Positions 1 to 6,595 of a DNA stretch of 13,314 nucleotides are shown here, one piece after another; position 1 is the first letter of the stretch, and every line of letters begins with the position of its first letter. Origin of the DNA: Candidatus Methanofastidiosia archaeon (GTDB taxonomy: Archaea > Methanobacteriota_B > Thermococci > Methanofastidiosales > Methanofastidiosaceae); NCBI GenBank assembly GCA_003558335.1, contig PWMA01000179.1:1-13314 (forward strand), written 5' to 3'. The translations under genes and the position numbers were made by a program. A model generated the notes under the pieces. That model did not search any database, was not told the DNA's origin, and saw nothing but the letters and a program-made list of their open reading frames with translations.

Positions 1-618
1 GTTTAAATTTATTTGAGCTAACATTTCTTTAAACTCTTTTTCTTTTACCTTTTCCCTCTTGTCAATAATCTTAAGAACGTCTTGGTAATTTTCTATCTCT
101 AGATTTAATAGAAATTCTTGAAGCATACGCCTGTCTGATATTCTTACTTCAAGATCTGTATCATCAAATCCTAAGTCACAAAGTAGTTTTATGGCGCAAG
201 ATATCACTTCACAATCAGCTCTAAAGTCTTCCGATCCAAATATATCAATATTTAACTGAAAGAACTCTCTTAATCTTCCACTCTGTGGTCTTTCATACCT
301 CCAAAGTCTTGGGATTGAATACCACTTTACCGGAAATGAAAGCTGCTTAGCCTTGGAAACTAATACTCTTACAACAGAAGGCGTAAGCTCTGGACGTAAG
401 CATATTAATCTTCCACCTTTGTCTTCAAAAGCATAAAGTTCATCTATTATTTCTTGTCCGCTTTTTATAGAATATAAATCAAATAGTTCTATAGCAGGTG
501 TGTCTGTTTCAAAAAAACCGAATTCCTCGACACTCTTTTTCATCGATGAAAAAACCTTCTTTCTAGCAGCCATTTCATTTGGTAGAAAGTCCCTAGTACC
601 TCTCAAGCGTTCGAACAT
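1..618 (-). CDS. hisS: Histidyl-tRNA synthetase, N-terminal half (gene runs off the left edge)
   Basis: Class II aminoacyl-tRNA synthetase that charges tRNA-His in the cytoplasm. The 206 visible residues are the N-terminal half of a family usually a little over 400 residues long. They open with the typical MFERLRGTRDFLP, followed by the histidine-site stretch RPELTPS in its archaeal/eukaryal form (many bacteria have PEGTA-like sequence). Class II motif 2 lies at residues 107-121 (RYERPQSGRLREFFQ) and contains the ATP-binding arginine. The start is fixed because an in-frame TAG directly precedes the ATG; GGGTG a few bases upstream serves as ribosome binding site. It begins 20 bp after the RraA-like gene, so it may be the last or a late cistron of the decarboxylase cluster. 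The reading frame is intact to the edge; motif 3 and the anticodon-binding domain lie outside the window. Confidence 0.95.
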   Translation of the reverse strand, partial: MFERLRGTRDFLPNEMAARKKVFSSMKKSVEEFGFFETDTPAIELFDLYSIKSGQEIIDELYAFEDKGGRLICLRPELTPSVVRVLVSKAKQLSFPVKWYSIPRLWRYERPQSGRLREFFQLNIDIFGSEDFRADCEVISCAIKLLCDLGFDDTDLEVRISDRRMLQEFLLNLEIENYQDVLKIIDKREKVKEKEFKEMLAQINLN

Positions 619-638
619 CTATGCACCCAATTAAAAAT

Positions 639-1241
639 TTAAAGTAATTTACTGATTGATTTACCCTTGTCTATAGCTTCTCTGATTATTTCCTCTCTTT
701 TAAGAGTTTCTTCAGCAATCTTAATCGTTTCTTCAATCTTATCTTTTGGAACGACAACAACGCCATCATCATCTCCAACTATCCAATCCCCGGGATTTAC
801 AACAACGCCTCCGCATACTATAGGAACCCTTATCTCTCCTAGTCTTGTAGCGGTCCCTGCCCTAGTGACAACATTACGACAGAATACATTCAAACCTTCT
901 TCCCTGATGCCTTTAATATCTCTTACAGCACCATCAACCACAACACCAGAAACTTTTTTGATTTTAGCTTGTCTTGCCATCAAATCTCCAAAGAGTGAGT
1001 ATTTAGTAATTCCTCCTCCATCAATTACTAAAACTTCACCTTCAGAAATCTCATCAAGAGCTTTCAATGCAGTTAACATATCTCCTGGACAACACTTTAC
1101 GGTAAAGGCAGGCCCACACATAAAAGATCCTTGTTTTATAGATTTTATCGATTCATCAACTGATCCTCTTTTTTTTAGGGCATCATTGATAGAAGCAGCA
1201 TCTAATCTAACTAATTTTTTCTCTATTTCATCTCGCTTCAT
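639..1241 (-). CDS. RraA-family protein, probable HMG/CHA-type pyruvate aldolase or oxaloacetate decarboxylase
   Basis: A 200-residue protein of the RraA / 4-hydroxy-4-methyl-2-oxoglutarate (HMG) aldolase family, often misannotated as demethylmenaquinone methyltransferase. Family landmarks are GDLMA at 85-89, VVVDGAVRD at 100-108 and the C-terminal PGDWIVGDDDGVVVVP. Asp86, Arg107 and Asp108 form the D-X20-R-D pattern described for the Pseudomonas putida HMG/CHA aldolase, where these residues bind the divalent metal and substrate; E. coli RraA, an RNase E inhibitor, lacks a working motif. A metal-dependent C-C lyase acting on a pyruvate-yielding 2-oxoacid is therefore more likely than an RNase regulator. 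The ATG is preceded by AGGAAGTGG. The gene starts 17 bp after the CoA-transferase and is followed 20 bp later by hisS, so it is probably co-transcribed with both. The substrate is unknown. Confidence 0.85.
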   Translation of the reverse strand: MKRDEIEKKLVRLDAASINDALKKRGSVDESIKSIKQGSFMCGPAFTVKCCPGDMLTALKALDEISEGEVLVIDGGGITKYSLFGDLMARQAKIKKVSGVVVDGAVRDIKGIREEGLNVFCRNVVTRAGTATRLGEIRVPIVCGGVVVNPGDWIVGDDDGVVVVPKDKIEETIKIAEETLKREEIIREAIDKGKSISKLL

Positions 1242-1258
1242 ACAATACCACTTCCTTT

Positions 1259-2446
1259 TTACACTACTTTATTTTTTCTCAAACTTTCTATTTCATCTTT
1301 TGTATAATTTAAAATTTTTGATAAAATTTCTTCAGTATGCTCACCTAAAGTTGGTGATCTAAAATGATTTTTACAACACGCATTGGATATAGCCAGTGGA
1401 CTGTTAGCAGTTTTCATATTACCGGCAATTGGATGGTCAAATTCGTAAAGCATTTGCCTGTGTTTAGTATTTGGATCATTTAAGACTTCCTCGATAGTAT
1501 TAACAGGACTACAAGGGACACCTGATTTACTTAGTATATCTAAAAGTTCTTCTGATTTGTATCCTTTAGTCCATTTTTCAATCAGAGGCTTTAAAATAGG
1601 TTCATTTTTTGATCTTAATTCGTTTGTTTTAAATTTTTCATCTGATAATAAATAATTAAACTCTGAAATATTATTACAAAATAGCTCCCATAGATGATCG
1701 TTTCCAATACCTATAACGATGTAGTTATCTGCAGTTTTAAATACGTCAAAAGGCGTAAGACTTGGATGTCTGGATCCCATTCTTTTAGGAATTTCCCCTG
1801 TAACTGTATACCTAACCATAGCATTTTCTAAAACTGCTACTATACAGTCAACCATTGCAGTATCTATATATGCGCCTTCTCCTGTTTTATCTTTGTTCCT
1901 AAGAGAAGCAAGTATGGCTATTGCTGTGAACATGCCCGACATTATATCTGCTAAAGAAGAGCCAACTCTTGTAGGAGGATTGTCAGGATAACCAGTTATG
2001 CTCATTAATCCTCCAAAAGCCTGTGCAATAATATCATATCCAGGCTTCCCAGGATATACTGTGTCGTGTCCAAAACCACATATTGTTGCATAGATTATAT
2101 TAGGATTTATTTTTTTGATATCTTCATAAGAAAAGCCTAGTTTTTGCATAGTTCCAGGTCTATAATTTTCTGTAATAACATCTGAATGTTTGATCAACCC
2201 TCTCAATATTTCTTTGCCCTTTTCGTCTTTCAGGTTCAAGGTAATGCTTTTCTTATTTCTGTTTATACTCATAAAATAAGCACTTTCCCCATTCTTAAAA
2301 GGTCCAAATTCTCTTGAATCATCACCTGTGCCAAGCTTTTCCACCTTTATTACTTCTGCACCAAGATCTCCTAAAATCATCGTGCAATATGGCATTGCAA
2401 GCACATGACTTAAATCCAATATTCTTATACCTTCAAGTGGCTTCAT
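1259..2446 (-). CDS. Class III (CaiB/BaiF, formyl-CoA transferase-like) CoA-transferase
   Basis: A 395-residue cytoplasmic enzyme expected to move CoA between acyl-CoA and a free carboxylic acid through an enzyme-bound mixed anhydride. The N-terminal LEGIRILDLSHVLAMP, the GDLGAEVIKVE segment, the NRNKKSITLNL segment and the PGYDIIAQAFGGLMSITG segment are typical of the family. Asp167 in SLADIMSG matches the catalytic aspartate (Asp169 of Oxalobacter formyl-CoA transferase). Length is normal for the family. AGGTGA lies 4 bases before the ATG and overlaps the stop codon of the preceding 39-codon ORF, so the two should be translationally coupled. Its position downstream of a Na+-pumping acyl-CoA decarboxylase suggests it loads CoA onto the dicarboxylate substrate, using the product acyl-CoA as donor. 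Substrate specificity cannot be read reliably from sequence in this family. Confidence 0.9.
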   Translation of the reverse strand: MKPLEGIRILDLSHVLAMPYCTMILGDLGAEVIKVEKLGTGDDSREFGPFKNGESAYFMSINRNKKSITLNLKDEKGKEILRGLIKHSDVITENYRPGTMQKLGFSYEDIKKINPNIIYATICGFGHDTVYPGKPGYDIIAQAFGGLMSITGYPDNPPTRVGSSLADIMSGMFTAIAILASLRNKDKTGEGAYIDTAMVDCIVAVLENAMVRYTVTGEIPKRMGSRHPSLTPFDVFKTADNYIVIGIGNDHLWELFCNNISEFNYLLSDEKFKTNELRSKNEPILKPLIEKWTKGYKSEELLDILSKSGVPCSPVNTIEEVLNDPNTKHRQMLYEFDHPIAGNMKTANSPLAISNACCKNHFRSPTLGEHTEEILSKILNYTKDEIESLRKNKVV

Positions 2447-2450
2447 TCGT

Positions 2451-2570
2451 TCACCTAACTGAATCTAACAGTGAAATAATCAAAACAATTTCTTCGACAG
2501 ATGCATAACCATCTACCTCAATTGAGGAACATTTGTCCTTTTTTTCACTTATTATGATTTCAGTTGCCAT
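2451..2570 (-). CDS. Small 39-residue protein, possible epsilon-like subunit of the acyl-CoA (de)carboxylase
   Basis: A short ATG-started frame fills most of the gap between the second biotin carrier and the CoA-transferase. Its product begins MATEIIISEKKDKC and ends with IEVDGYASVEEIVLIISLL plus DSVR. The pattern I-x-V-x-G-x-A-S-x-E-E-I-x-x-I-I-x-L-L recalls the short epsilon subunit of actinobacterial acyl-CoA carboxylases, typically V-x-G-N-P-T-x-E-E-L-A-A-L-V-A-V-L. The location next to a biotin carrier fits that idea. The TGA stop is embedded in the AGGTGA ribosome binding site of the CoA-transferase, a sign of translational coupling. The ribosome binding site upstream of its own ATG is weak (GGGA about 12 bases away). 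A T/A-rich TTTATTAAT just before the ATG might instead be a promoter element for the downstream genes. The family link is an inference from a short pattern. Confidence 0.5.
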   Translation of the reverse strand: MATEIIISEKKDKCSSIEVDGYASVEEIVLIISLLDSVR

Positions 2571-2592
2571 ATTAATAAACTTTTCCCATATG

Positions 2593-2979
2593 CTATTTTG
2601 TGTCTAGCGCAAATAGAAGTTCTCCTTTTTCAATAATCATTCCTTCATTAACTTCTATTTTTGATAGCACTCCATTTTCAGGGGCGTAAATTTCTGTTTC
2701 CATCTTCATTGCAATCAATGTCATAATCGGATCTCCTTTACTAATCTTTTCCCCTACCTTCTTTTTTAGACTAAGGACAATACCGCCAATTGTAGAATCA
2801 ACATAAACTATACCATTTTCTTTTCTATACTGTTCTTCGCTTTTCTTTTTTTTAACTTTCTTTAAAATAGATACTTCGTAGATAAATTCATCATGAAAAA
2901 CACGGTATTCTCCATCAGTTATCTTTTCTAATTTAAGCTCCCTTTCTTCATTTCCTATTTTTATCTTAAATTTTTCCAT
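2593..2979 (-). CDS. Second biotin carboxyl-carrier protein of the decarboxylase cluster
   Basis: A 128-residue biotinyl-domain protein. The N-terminal region (MEKFKIKIGNEEREL) resembles that of the first carrier, and the C-terminal 70 residues form the lipoyl/biotinyl fold with AMKMETEI; the lysine at residue 92 is the predicted biotinylation site. The residue three before that lysine is Ile instead of the Glu seen in the first carrier. A lysine-rich segment (KKVKKKK) replaces the proline-rich linker. The ATG at 2979 follows the mmdB stop by 5 bases; an in-frame TTG at 2988 would overlap that stop, and neither has a clear ribosome binding site, so translation is probably coupled to mmdB. It may be an alternative carrier for the same pump, or a carrier for a carboxylase whose other subunits lie elsewhere. 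Confidence 0.88.
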   Translation of the reverse strand: MEKFKIKIGNEERELKLEKITDGEYRVFHDEFIYEVSILKKVKKKKSEEQYRKENGIVYVDSTIGGIVLSLKKKVGEKISKGDPIMTLIAMKMETEIYAPENGVLSKIEVNEGMIIEKGELLFALDTK

Positions 2980-2984
2980 AAAAA

Positions 2985-4121
2985 TCAAGCTAGAGCTGCT
3001 ATTAAAACACCGGCTGCTACAGCAGTTCCTATAACACCAGCTACATTAGGCCCCATTGCATGCATCAATAGGTGATTTTGTGGATCTTCTTTCACTCCCA
3101 TTTTTTGAATAACCCTTGCAGCCATTGGAACAGCTGATATACCTGCAGCACCTATCATAGGATTAATCTTTTCTTTTAAGAATAGATTCATTATCTTTGC
3201 AGCAATTACCCCTCCACAGGCCGCAATAAAGAATGCAACAATCCCTAATAAAAATATTTTAACTGTGTCTATGCTGAGGAAACTCTCTGCACTCATTACG
3301 CTACCAACTGATAGGCCTAGTATAATTGTAACAATATTTAGAAGTTCATCGCTTGCACCTTTAGCTAGTCTTTGAGTAACGCCACTCTCTCTGAATAGAT
3401 TTCCAACAAACAGCATTCCAATCAACGGTATCGCTTTGGGAACTAAAAGTCCAGTAACAATCGCCCCAACAATTGGAAACATTATTTTTTCCTTTCTACT
3501 AACGACTCTACTCTGTACCATTCTGATCATTCTTTCCTTCTTAGTGGTCGTGAGTTTAACTGCCGGTGGTATTATTAAAGGTACTAGTGACATATAAGAA
3601 TAGGCAGCAACAGCTGTTGCGCCCAAAAGTTCAGGCGCTAAAATTGACGTAACATATATGGTAGTCGGTCCATCAGCACCCCCTATTATGCCAATTGAGG
3701 CTGCTTGATCTGATGTAAATCCTAAGAAAATAGAGCCTATAAGCGCTATAAATACTCCTATCTGTGCAGATGCTCCCAGTAAAAATGTTTTTGGATTTGA
3801 TAAAAGTGGCCCAAAATCAGTTAATGCACCTATGCCCATAAATATCAAGCTTGGTACTATTTCAGTTGAAATTAAATATTGGACAAATAATCCTAAAATA
3901 CCTCCTATAGCTTCGGGATCAGATATTCCAGTCAGGGGTATATTTGATAAAATTGCACCAAATCCTATTGGAACAAGCAATAAAGGTTCAAAACCTTTGT
4001 TAATTCCTAAGTATACAAGAATACAACCAACTAACATCATTATAACGTTACCTGGAGTCAATGATAGAATACCACTAGTCGTCTGAAATACTTCAATGAA
4101 AGTTCCTACAATATCAATCAA
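2985..4121 (-). CDS. mmdB: Na+-translocating decarboxylase beta subunit (MmdB/OadB/GcdB family)
   Basis: A polytopic membrane protein of 378 residues, the normal family length, that decarboxylates carboxybiotin and exports Na+. All five residues found essential in Klebsiella OadB appear conserved: Asp150 in GGADGPT (Asp203), Tyr176 (Tyr229), Asn320, Ser329 and Arg336 in the NPMIGAAGISAVPMAAR block (Asn373, Ser382, Arg389). Hydrophobic stretches run through most of the chain, with a basic cytoplasmic loop near residues 192-212. The start is TTG: AGGTGA lies 5 bases upstream, and the next ATG would remove the conserved N-terminus. It follows mmdC by 12 bases and precedes the second biotin carrier. 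Family membership is certain; whether the complex takes methylmalonyl-CoA, malonyl-CoA or another acyl-CoA is set by MmdA. Confidence 0.95.
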   Translation of the reverse strand: MIDIVGTFIEVFQTTSGILSLTPGNVIMMLVGCILVYLGINKGFEPLLLVPIGFGAILSNIPLTGISDPEAIGGILGLFVQYLISTEIVPSLIFMGIGALTDFGPLLSNPKTFLLGASAQIGVFIALIGSIFLGFTSDQAASIGIIGGADGPTTIYVTSILAPELLGATAVAAYSYMSLVPLIIPPAVKLTTTKKERMIRMVQSRVVSRKEKIMFPIVGAIVTGLLVPKAIPLIGMLFVGNLFRESGVTQRLAKGASDELLNIVTIILGLSVGSVMSAESFLSIDTVKIFLLGIVAFFIAACGGVIAAKIMNLFLKEKINPMIGAAGISAVPMAARVIQKMGVKEDPQNHLLMHAMGPNVAGVIGTAVAAGVLIAALA

Positions 4122-4133
4122 TTATATCACCTT

Positions 4134-4586
4134 TTACCCAACAACAAATATTTCATCACCGGTGTGTACAGAATTTCCAGGACTCACCTTAATTTCTAAT
4201 ATTTTGCCCTCTATAGGGGAAGATATCTCATTTTCCATCTTCATAGCTTCGATAATTAATACAACGTCTCCAATTTGAACCGTATCTCCAACTTTTTTCT
4301 TAAGTGAAATAATAGTTCCAGACATAACTGATTTAACAACTTCTCCTTTTCCTTTTGCAGCTGTAGTAACAGGCTCTGGAATTGGTTTAGGAGTTGGGTC
4401 AATTTCAGCTTGTTTAGACTCTATTTTTGGCTTTGGCATTGGAGCTGAATCCTTAGTTTGAAGGACTTCTTCTATAGTTAAATTTACAGTTTTTTCTCCT
4501 ATCTTTATTTCTAAATTTCCATCGCCCAAATCATTGATATCTACTTCATAATCATTATCATTAATTTTAACTTTATATTTCGACAT
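4134..4586 (-). CDS. mmdC: Biotin carboxyl-carrier subunit of the Na+-pumping decarboxylase (MmdC)
   Basis: A 150-residue biotin protein that shuttles the carboxyl group from MmdA to MmdB. A short N-terminal domain (MSKYKVKINDNDYEVD) is followed by a flexible Pro/Lys/Glu-rich linker at about residues 49-73 and a C-terminal biotinyl domain with EAMKMENEI; Lys116 is the biotin site. A frame extends 14 codons further upstream, but the ATG at 4586 is preceded by GGAGG with a 7-base spacer, the strongest ribosome binding site in the cluster, and this decides the start. The ATG overlaps the mmdD stop in TAATG, so the two are coupled. The strong site may help make the small carrier in excess over its partners; that is inference. 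Confidence 0.95.
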   Translation of the reverse strand: MSKYKVKINDNDYEVDINDLGDGNLEIKIGEKTVNLTIEEVLQTKDSAPMPKPKIESKQAEIDPTPKPIPEPVTTAAKGKGEVVKSVMSGTIISLKKKVGDTVQIGDVVLIIEAMKMENEISSPIEGKILEIKVSPGNSVHTGDEIFVVG

Positions 4587-4939
4587 TATAATCCCTCCAT
4601 CATATCCCTTCTTCTGCCATATTTCCATTTATCTGCAGACTCGGAAAGAGATATAATTGGAACTTCATTCTTAAAACAATGCAAGTAGGCAGCAGCCATC
4701 ATTGCAATAGCTTCTTCATCACTATTATCTTCTTCAACGATTTCCTCACTTTCTAATTTCACTATTTCCTCTTTTGGCAAATCATTCTTTTTTCTTTCTT
4801 GTTTTGTAATAGTTTTGCCTATGATTGTAAGGATTGTAGATAAAATGATAAGAACTAAAAAAGTAATTCCCATTCCTACGACTACGAGTTCCAATCCAAG
4901 AATTAGTTCTAACACATCTACCTGTAATCTTTCTAACAT
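4586..4939 (-). CDS. mmdD: Membrane-anchor small subunit of the Na+-pumping decarboxylase (MmdD/OadG-like)
   Basis: A 117-residue protein with one N-terminal membrane segment (about residues 9-41, rich in Leu/Val/Ile with LGLELVVVGMGITFLVLI), an acidic linker, and a conserved C-terminal segment from EEAIAMMAAAYLH to SADKWKYGRR. This architecture is that of OadG/MmdD, which holds the carboxyltransferase and the beta subunit together; the C-terminal part corresponds to the region represented separately as MmdE in Veillonella. The ATG at 4939 is chosen because AGGTGA lies 5 bases upstream. An upstream GTG at 4948 abuts the mmdA stop but would lie inside that ribosome binding site. It sits directly between mmdA and mmdC, the usual place for this subunit. 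Confidence 0.88.
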   Translation of the reverse strand: MLERLQVDVLELILGLELVVVGMGITFLVLIILSTILTIIGKTITKQERKKNDLPKEEIVKLESEEIVEEDNSDEEAIAMMAAAYLHCFKNEVPIISLSESADKWKYGRRRDMMEGL

Positions 4940-4948
4940 TAGTTTCAC

Positions 4949-6499
4949 CTAAAATGGAATTATTCCATGTTTTCTTTTGGGCAACAACTCATTCTTTGTT
5001 TCATAGACTCTTAGTGAATTAATTAATACTGTTCTTAAGTTCTTGGGGTCGACAACATCATCGACATAACCTCGTCCTGCAGCCAAGTAGGGATTTGCAA
5101 ATTTATTTTTGTAGTCTTCACTCAATTCTTCAGTTTTCTTTTCAGGATCAGAAGATTCGGATATCTCTTTTCTAAAAACTATTTCACATGCACCCTTTGG
5201 CCCCATCACTGCTATCTCAGCAGTTGGCAATGCATAAACAGCATCAGCCCTAAGATGTTTTGAGGCCATGGCAATATATGCCCCACCATAAGCCTTTCTC
5301 ATAATAACTGTAATCAAAGGAACAGTAGCTTCAGAGTACGAATACAATAATTTTGCACCATGTCTGATAATCCCGCCATGCTCCTGTTCCAATCCTGGCA
5401 TATAACCCGGAGTATCTACAAAAGTTAATATTGGAATGTTGAAAGCATCACAAAATCTAACAAATCTAGATCCTTTGTCTGATGAATTAATATCTAGAAC
5501 TCCAGCTATATGACTTGGATTGTTTGCAACTATACCAACAACCCTCCCATCTAGTCTTCCAAATCCTACTAGTATATTTGGTGCATAAAGTGGATGAATT
5601 TCAAAAAATTCATTATCATCTAAAACTGCTTCAACAACTTGGCTTGAGCGATATCCTTTGTTTTGATCTTCTGGAATTATTGAATAAAGTTCGGGTGTTT
5701 GTCTCAATGGATCATCTGTTGGTTTAATATACGGTGGATCTTCTAAGTTATTTGAGGGTAAATAACTAAAAAGTTTCCTCATAAGTTTTAATGTATCCGT
5801 ATCATCTTTACCAACTCTATGGGCCATTCCACTCTTAGTTTCATGAATATTAGGTCCACCAAGCTCTTCAAAAGTAACATCTTGATGTAAAACAGTTTTC
5901 ACAACTTGAGGCCCAGTTATAAACATATAACTTGTTTTCTCAGTCATAAATACAAAATCTCCTATGGCTGGTGAATAAACAGCCCCCCCTGCACAAGGCC
6001 CCATGATGGCAGTTATCTGTGGCACGACCCCTGAAGATATGGAATTTCTGTAGAAAATCTCTCCGTATCCTTTCAAAGAGTCAACACCTTCTTGTATTCT
6101 AGCTCCTCCTGAATCATTTATACCTATCAAAGGAGCTCCAACTTTTATAGCCTGATCCATTATGTAGCTTATCTTGTAAGCGTGGGTTTCTCCTAAAGAT
6201 CCTCCCATTACAGTAAAATCTTGAGAAAATACATATACAAGTCTTCCTTCAATGGTACCAAAACCAGTAATAACCCCATCCCCAGGTATCTCAGTTTTGT
6301 CAAGATTAAAATCAGTTGACCTGTGTTTCATAAGTCCATTAATTTCAACAAAACTTCCTTTGTCAAGAAGTATGTCTAGTCTCTCTCTAGCTGAAAGTTT
6401 ACCTTTGGCATGTTGAGCTTCAAGCTTTTCCTTTCCGCCTCCTTTCTTTAAAATGTCCTTCTTTTCTTTTAACTCTTTGAGTCTATCTTCAATGGCCAT
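4949..6499 (-). CDS. mmdA: Acyl-CoA carboxyltransferase subunit (methylmalonyl-CoA decarboxylase alpha / PCC-beta family)
   Basis: A 516-residue soluble carboxyltransferase that moves a carboxyl group between an acyl-CoA and biotin. It has the two crotonase-like halves of the PCC-beta/MmdA family: GINDSGGARIQEG at 126-138 (oxyanion hole) and GPCAGGAVYSPAIGD at 167-181 in the first, DTPGYMPG at 362-369 and KAYGGAYIAM at 402-411 in the second. Length equals the MmdA norm. It leads a packed cluster with genes for the anchor, biotin carrier and Na+ pump, and no biotin carboxylase is present in the window, so decarboxylation is the expected direction. OadA-type (oxaloacetate) carboxyltransferases belong to another family, so the substrate should be an acyl-CoA: methylmalonyl-CoA, malonyl-CoA or, less likely, glutaconyl-CoA. 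The ATG is preceded by GGTGA with a 7-base spacer. Confidence 0.95.
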   Translation of the reverse strand: MAIEDRLKELKEKKDILKKGGGKEKLEAQHAKGKLSARERLDILLDKGSFVEINGLMKHRSTDFNLDKTEIPGDGVITGFGTIEGRLVYVFSQDFTVMGGSLGETHAYKISYIMDQAIKVGAPLIGINDSGGARIQEGVDSLKGYGEIFYRNSISSGVVPQITAIMGPCAGGAVYSPAIGDFVFMTEKTSYMFITGPQVVKTVLHQDVTFEELGGPNIHETKSGMAHRVGKDDTDTLKLMRKLFSYLPSNNLEDPPYIKPTDDPLRQTPELYSIIPEDQNKGYRSSQVVEAVLDDNEFFEIHPLYAPNILVGFGRLDGRVVGIVANNPSHIAGVLDINSSDKGSRFVRFCDAFNIPILTFVDTPGYMPGLEQEHGGIIRHGAKLLYSYSEATVPLITVIMRKAYGGAYIAMASKHLRADAVYALPTAEIAVMGPKGACEIVFRKEISESSDPEKKTEELSEDYKNKFANPYLAAGRGYVDDVVDPKNLRTVLINSLRVYETKNELLPKRKHGIIPF

Positions 6500-6595
6500 A
6501 AAATTGTCACCGTTTTTTTATAACTTTTGATATAGTGTTACTTGAAAATAATTAATGGAATTGCTTAAAAATCTTATGGATAAAAGATTATAATT
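6500..6595 (-). promoter_or_regulatory. Intergenic region upstream of mmdA with TATA-like sequences
   Basis: This 96-base gap separates the radical SAM gene from mmdA. On the minus strand it contains CTATATCAA (centred near 6534) and GTTATAAAA (near 6519); only the former is far enough from the ATG to give a transcript that includes the GGTGA ribosome binding site. It also holds the terminator-like hairpin listed separately. Together these suggest that the decarboxylase cluster has its own promoter, but neither box is a perfect match. Confidence 0.4.
6563..6589 (-). terminator. Possible terminator after the radical SAM gene
   Basis: Reading the minus strand just after the stop codon, AATCTT and AAGATT form a 6-bp stem around an 8-base loop (6584-6589 and 6570-6575), followed by a short run of T. 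The stem is A/T-rich and weak. Archaeal termination mainly needs the T run, which here is short, so termination may be partial. Confidence 0.35.

Noticed and set aside
639..1241. Demethylmenaquinone methyltransferase call for the RraA-like gene
   Set aside because: That name is a known misannotation of this family; no SAM-binding motif is present.
667..1362. Long plus-strand open frame of 231 codons
   Set aside because: It lies opposite the RraA-like and CoA-transferase genes, has a Ser/Thr/Pro-rich composition typical of antisense shadows, and shows no family features.
4587..4628. 14-codon upstream extension of mmdC
   Set aside because: It overlaps the end of mmdD, while a GGAGG site with ideal spacing points to the ATG at 4586.
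4949..6499. Oxaloacetate decarboxylase (OadA) as identity of the pump's carboxyltransferase
   Set aside because: The protein is of the PCC-beta/MmdA crotonase-fold family with GGAR and GGAY motifs, not the TIM-barrel OadA family, so an acyl-CoA substrate is expected.
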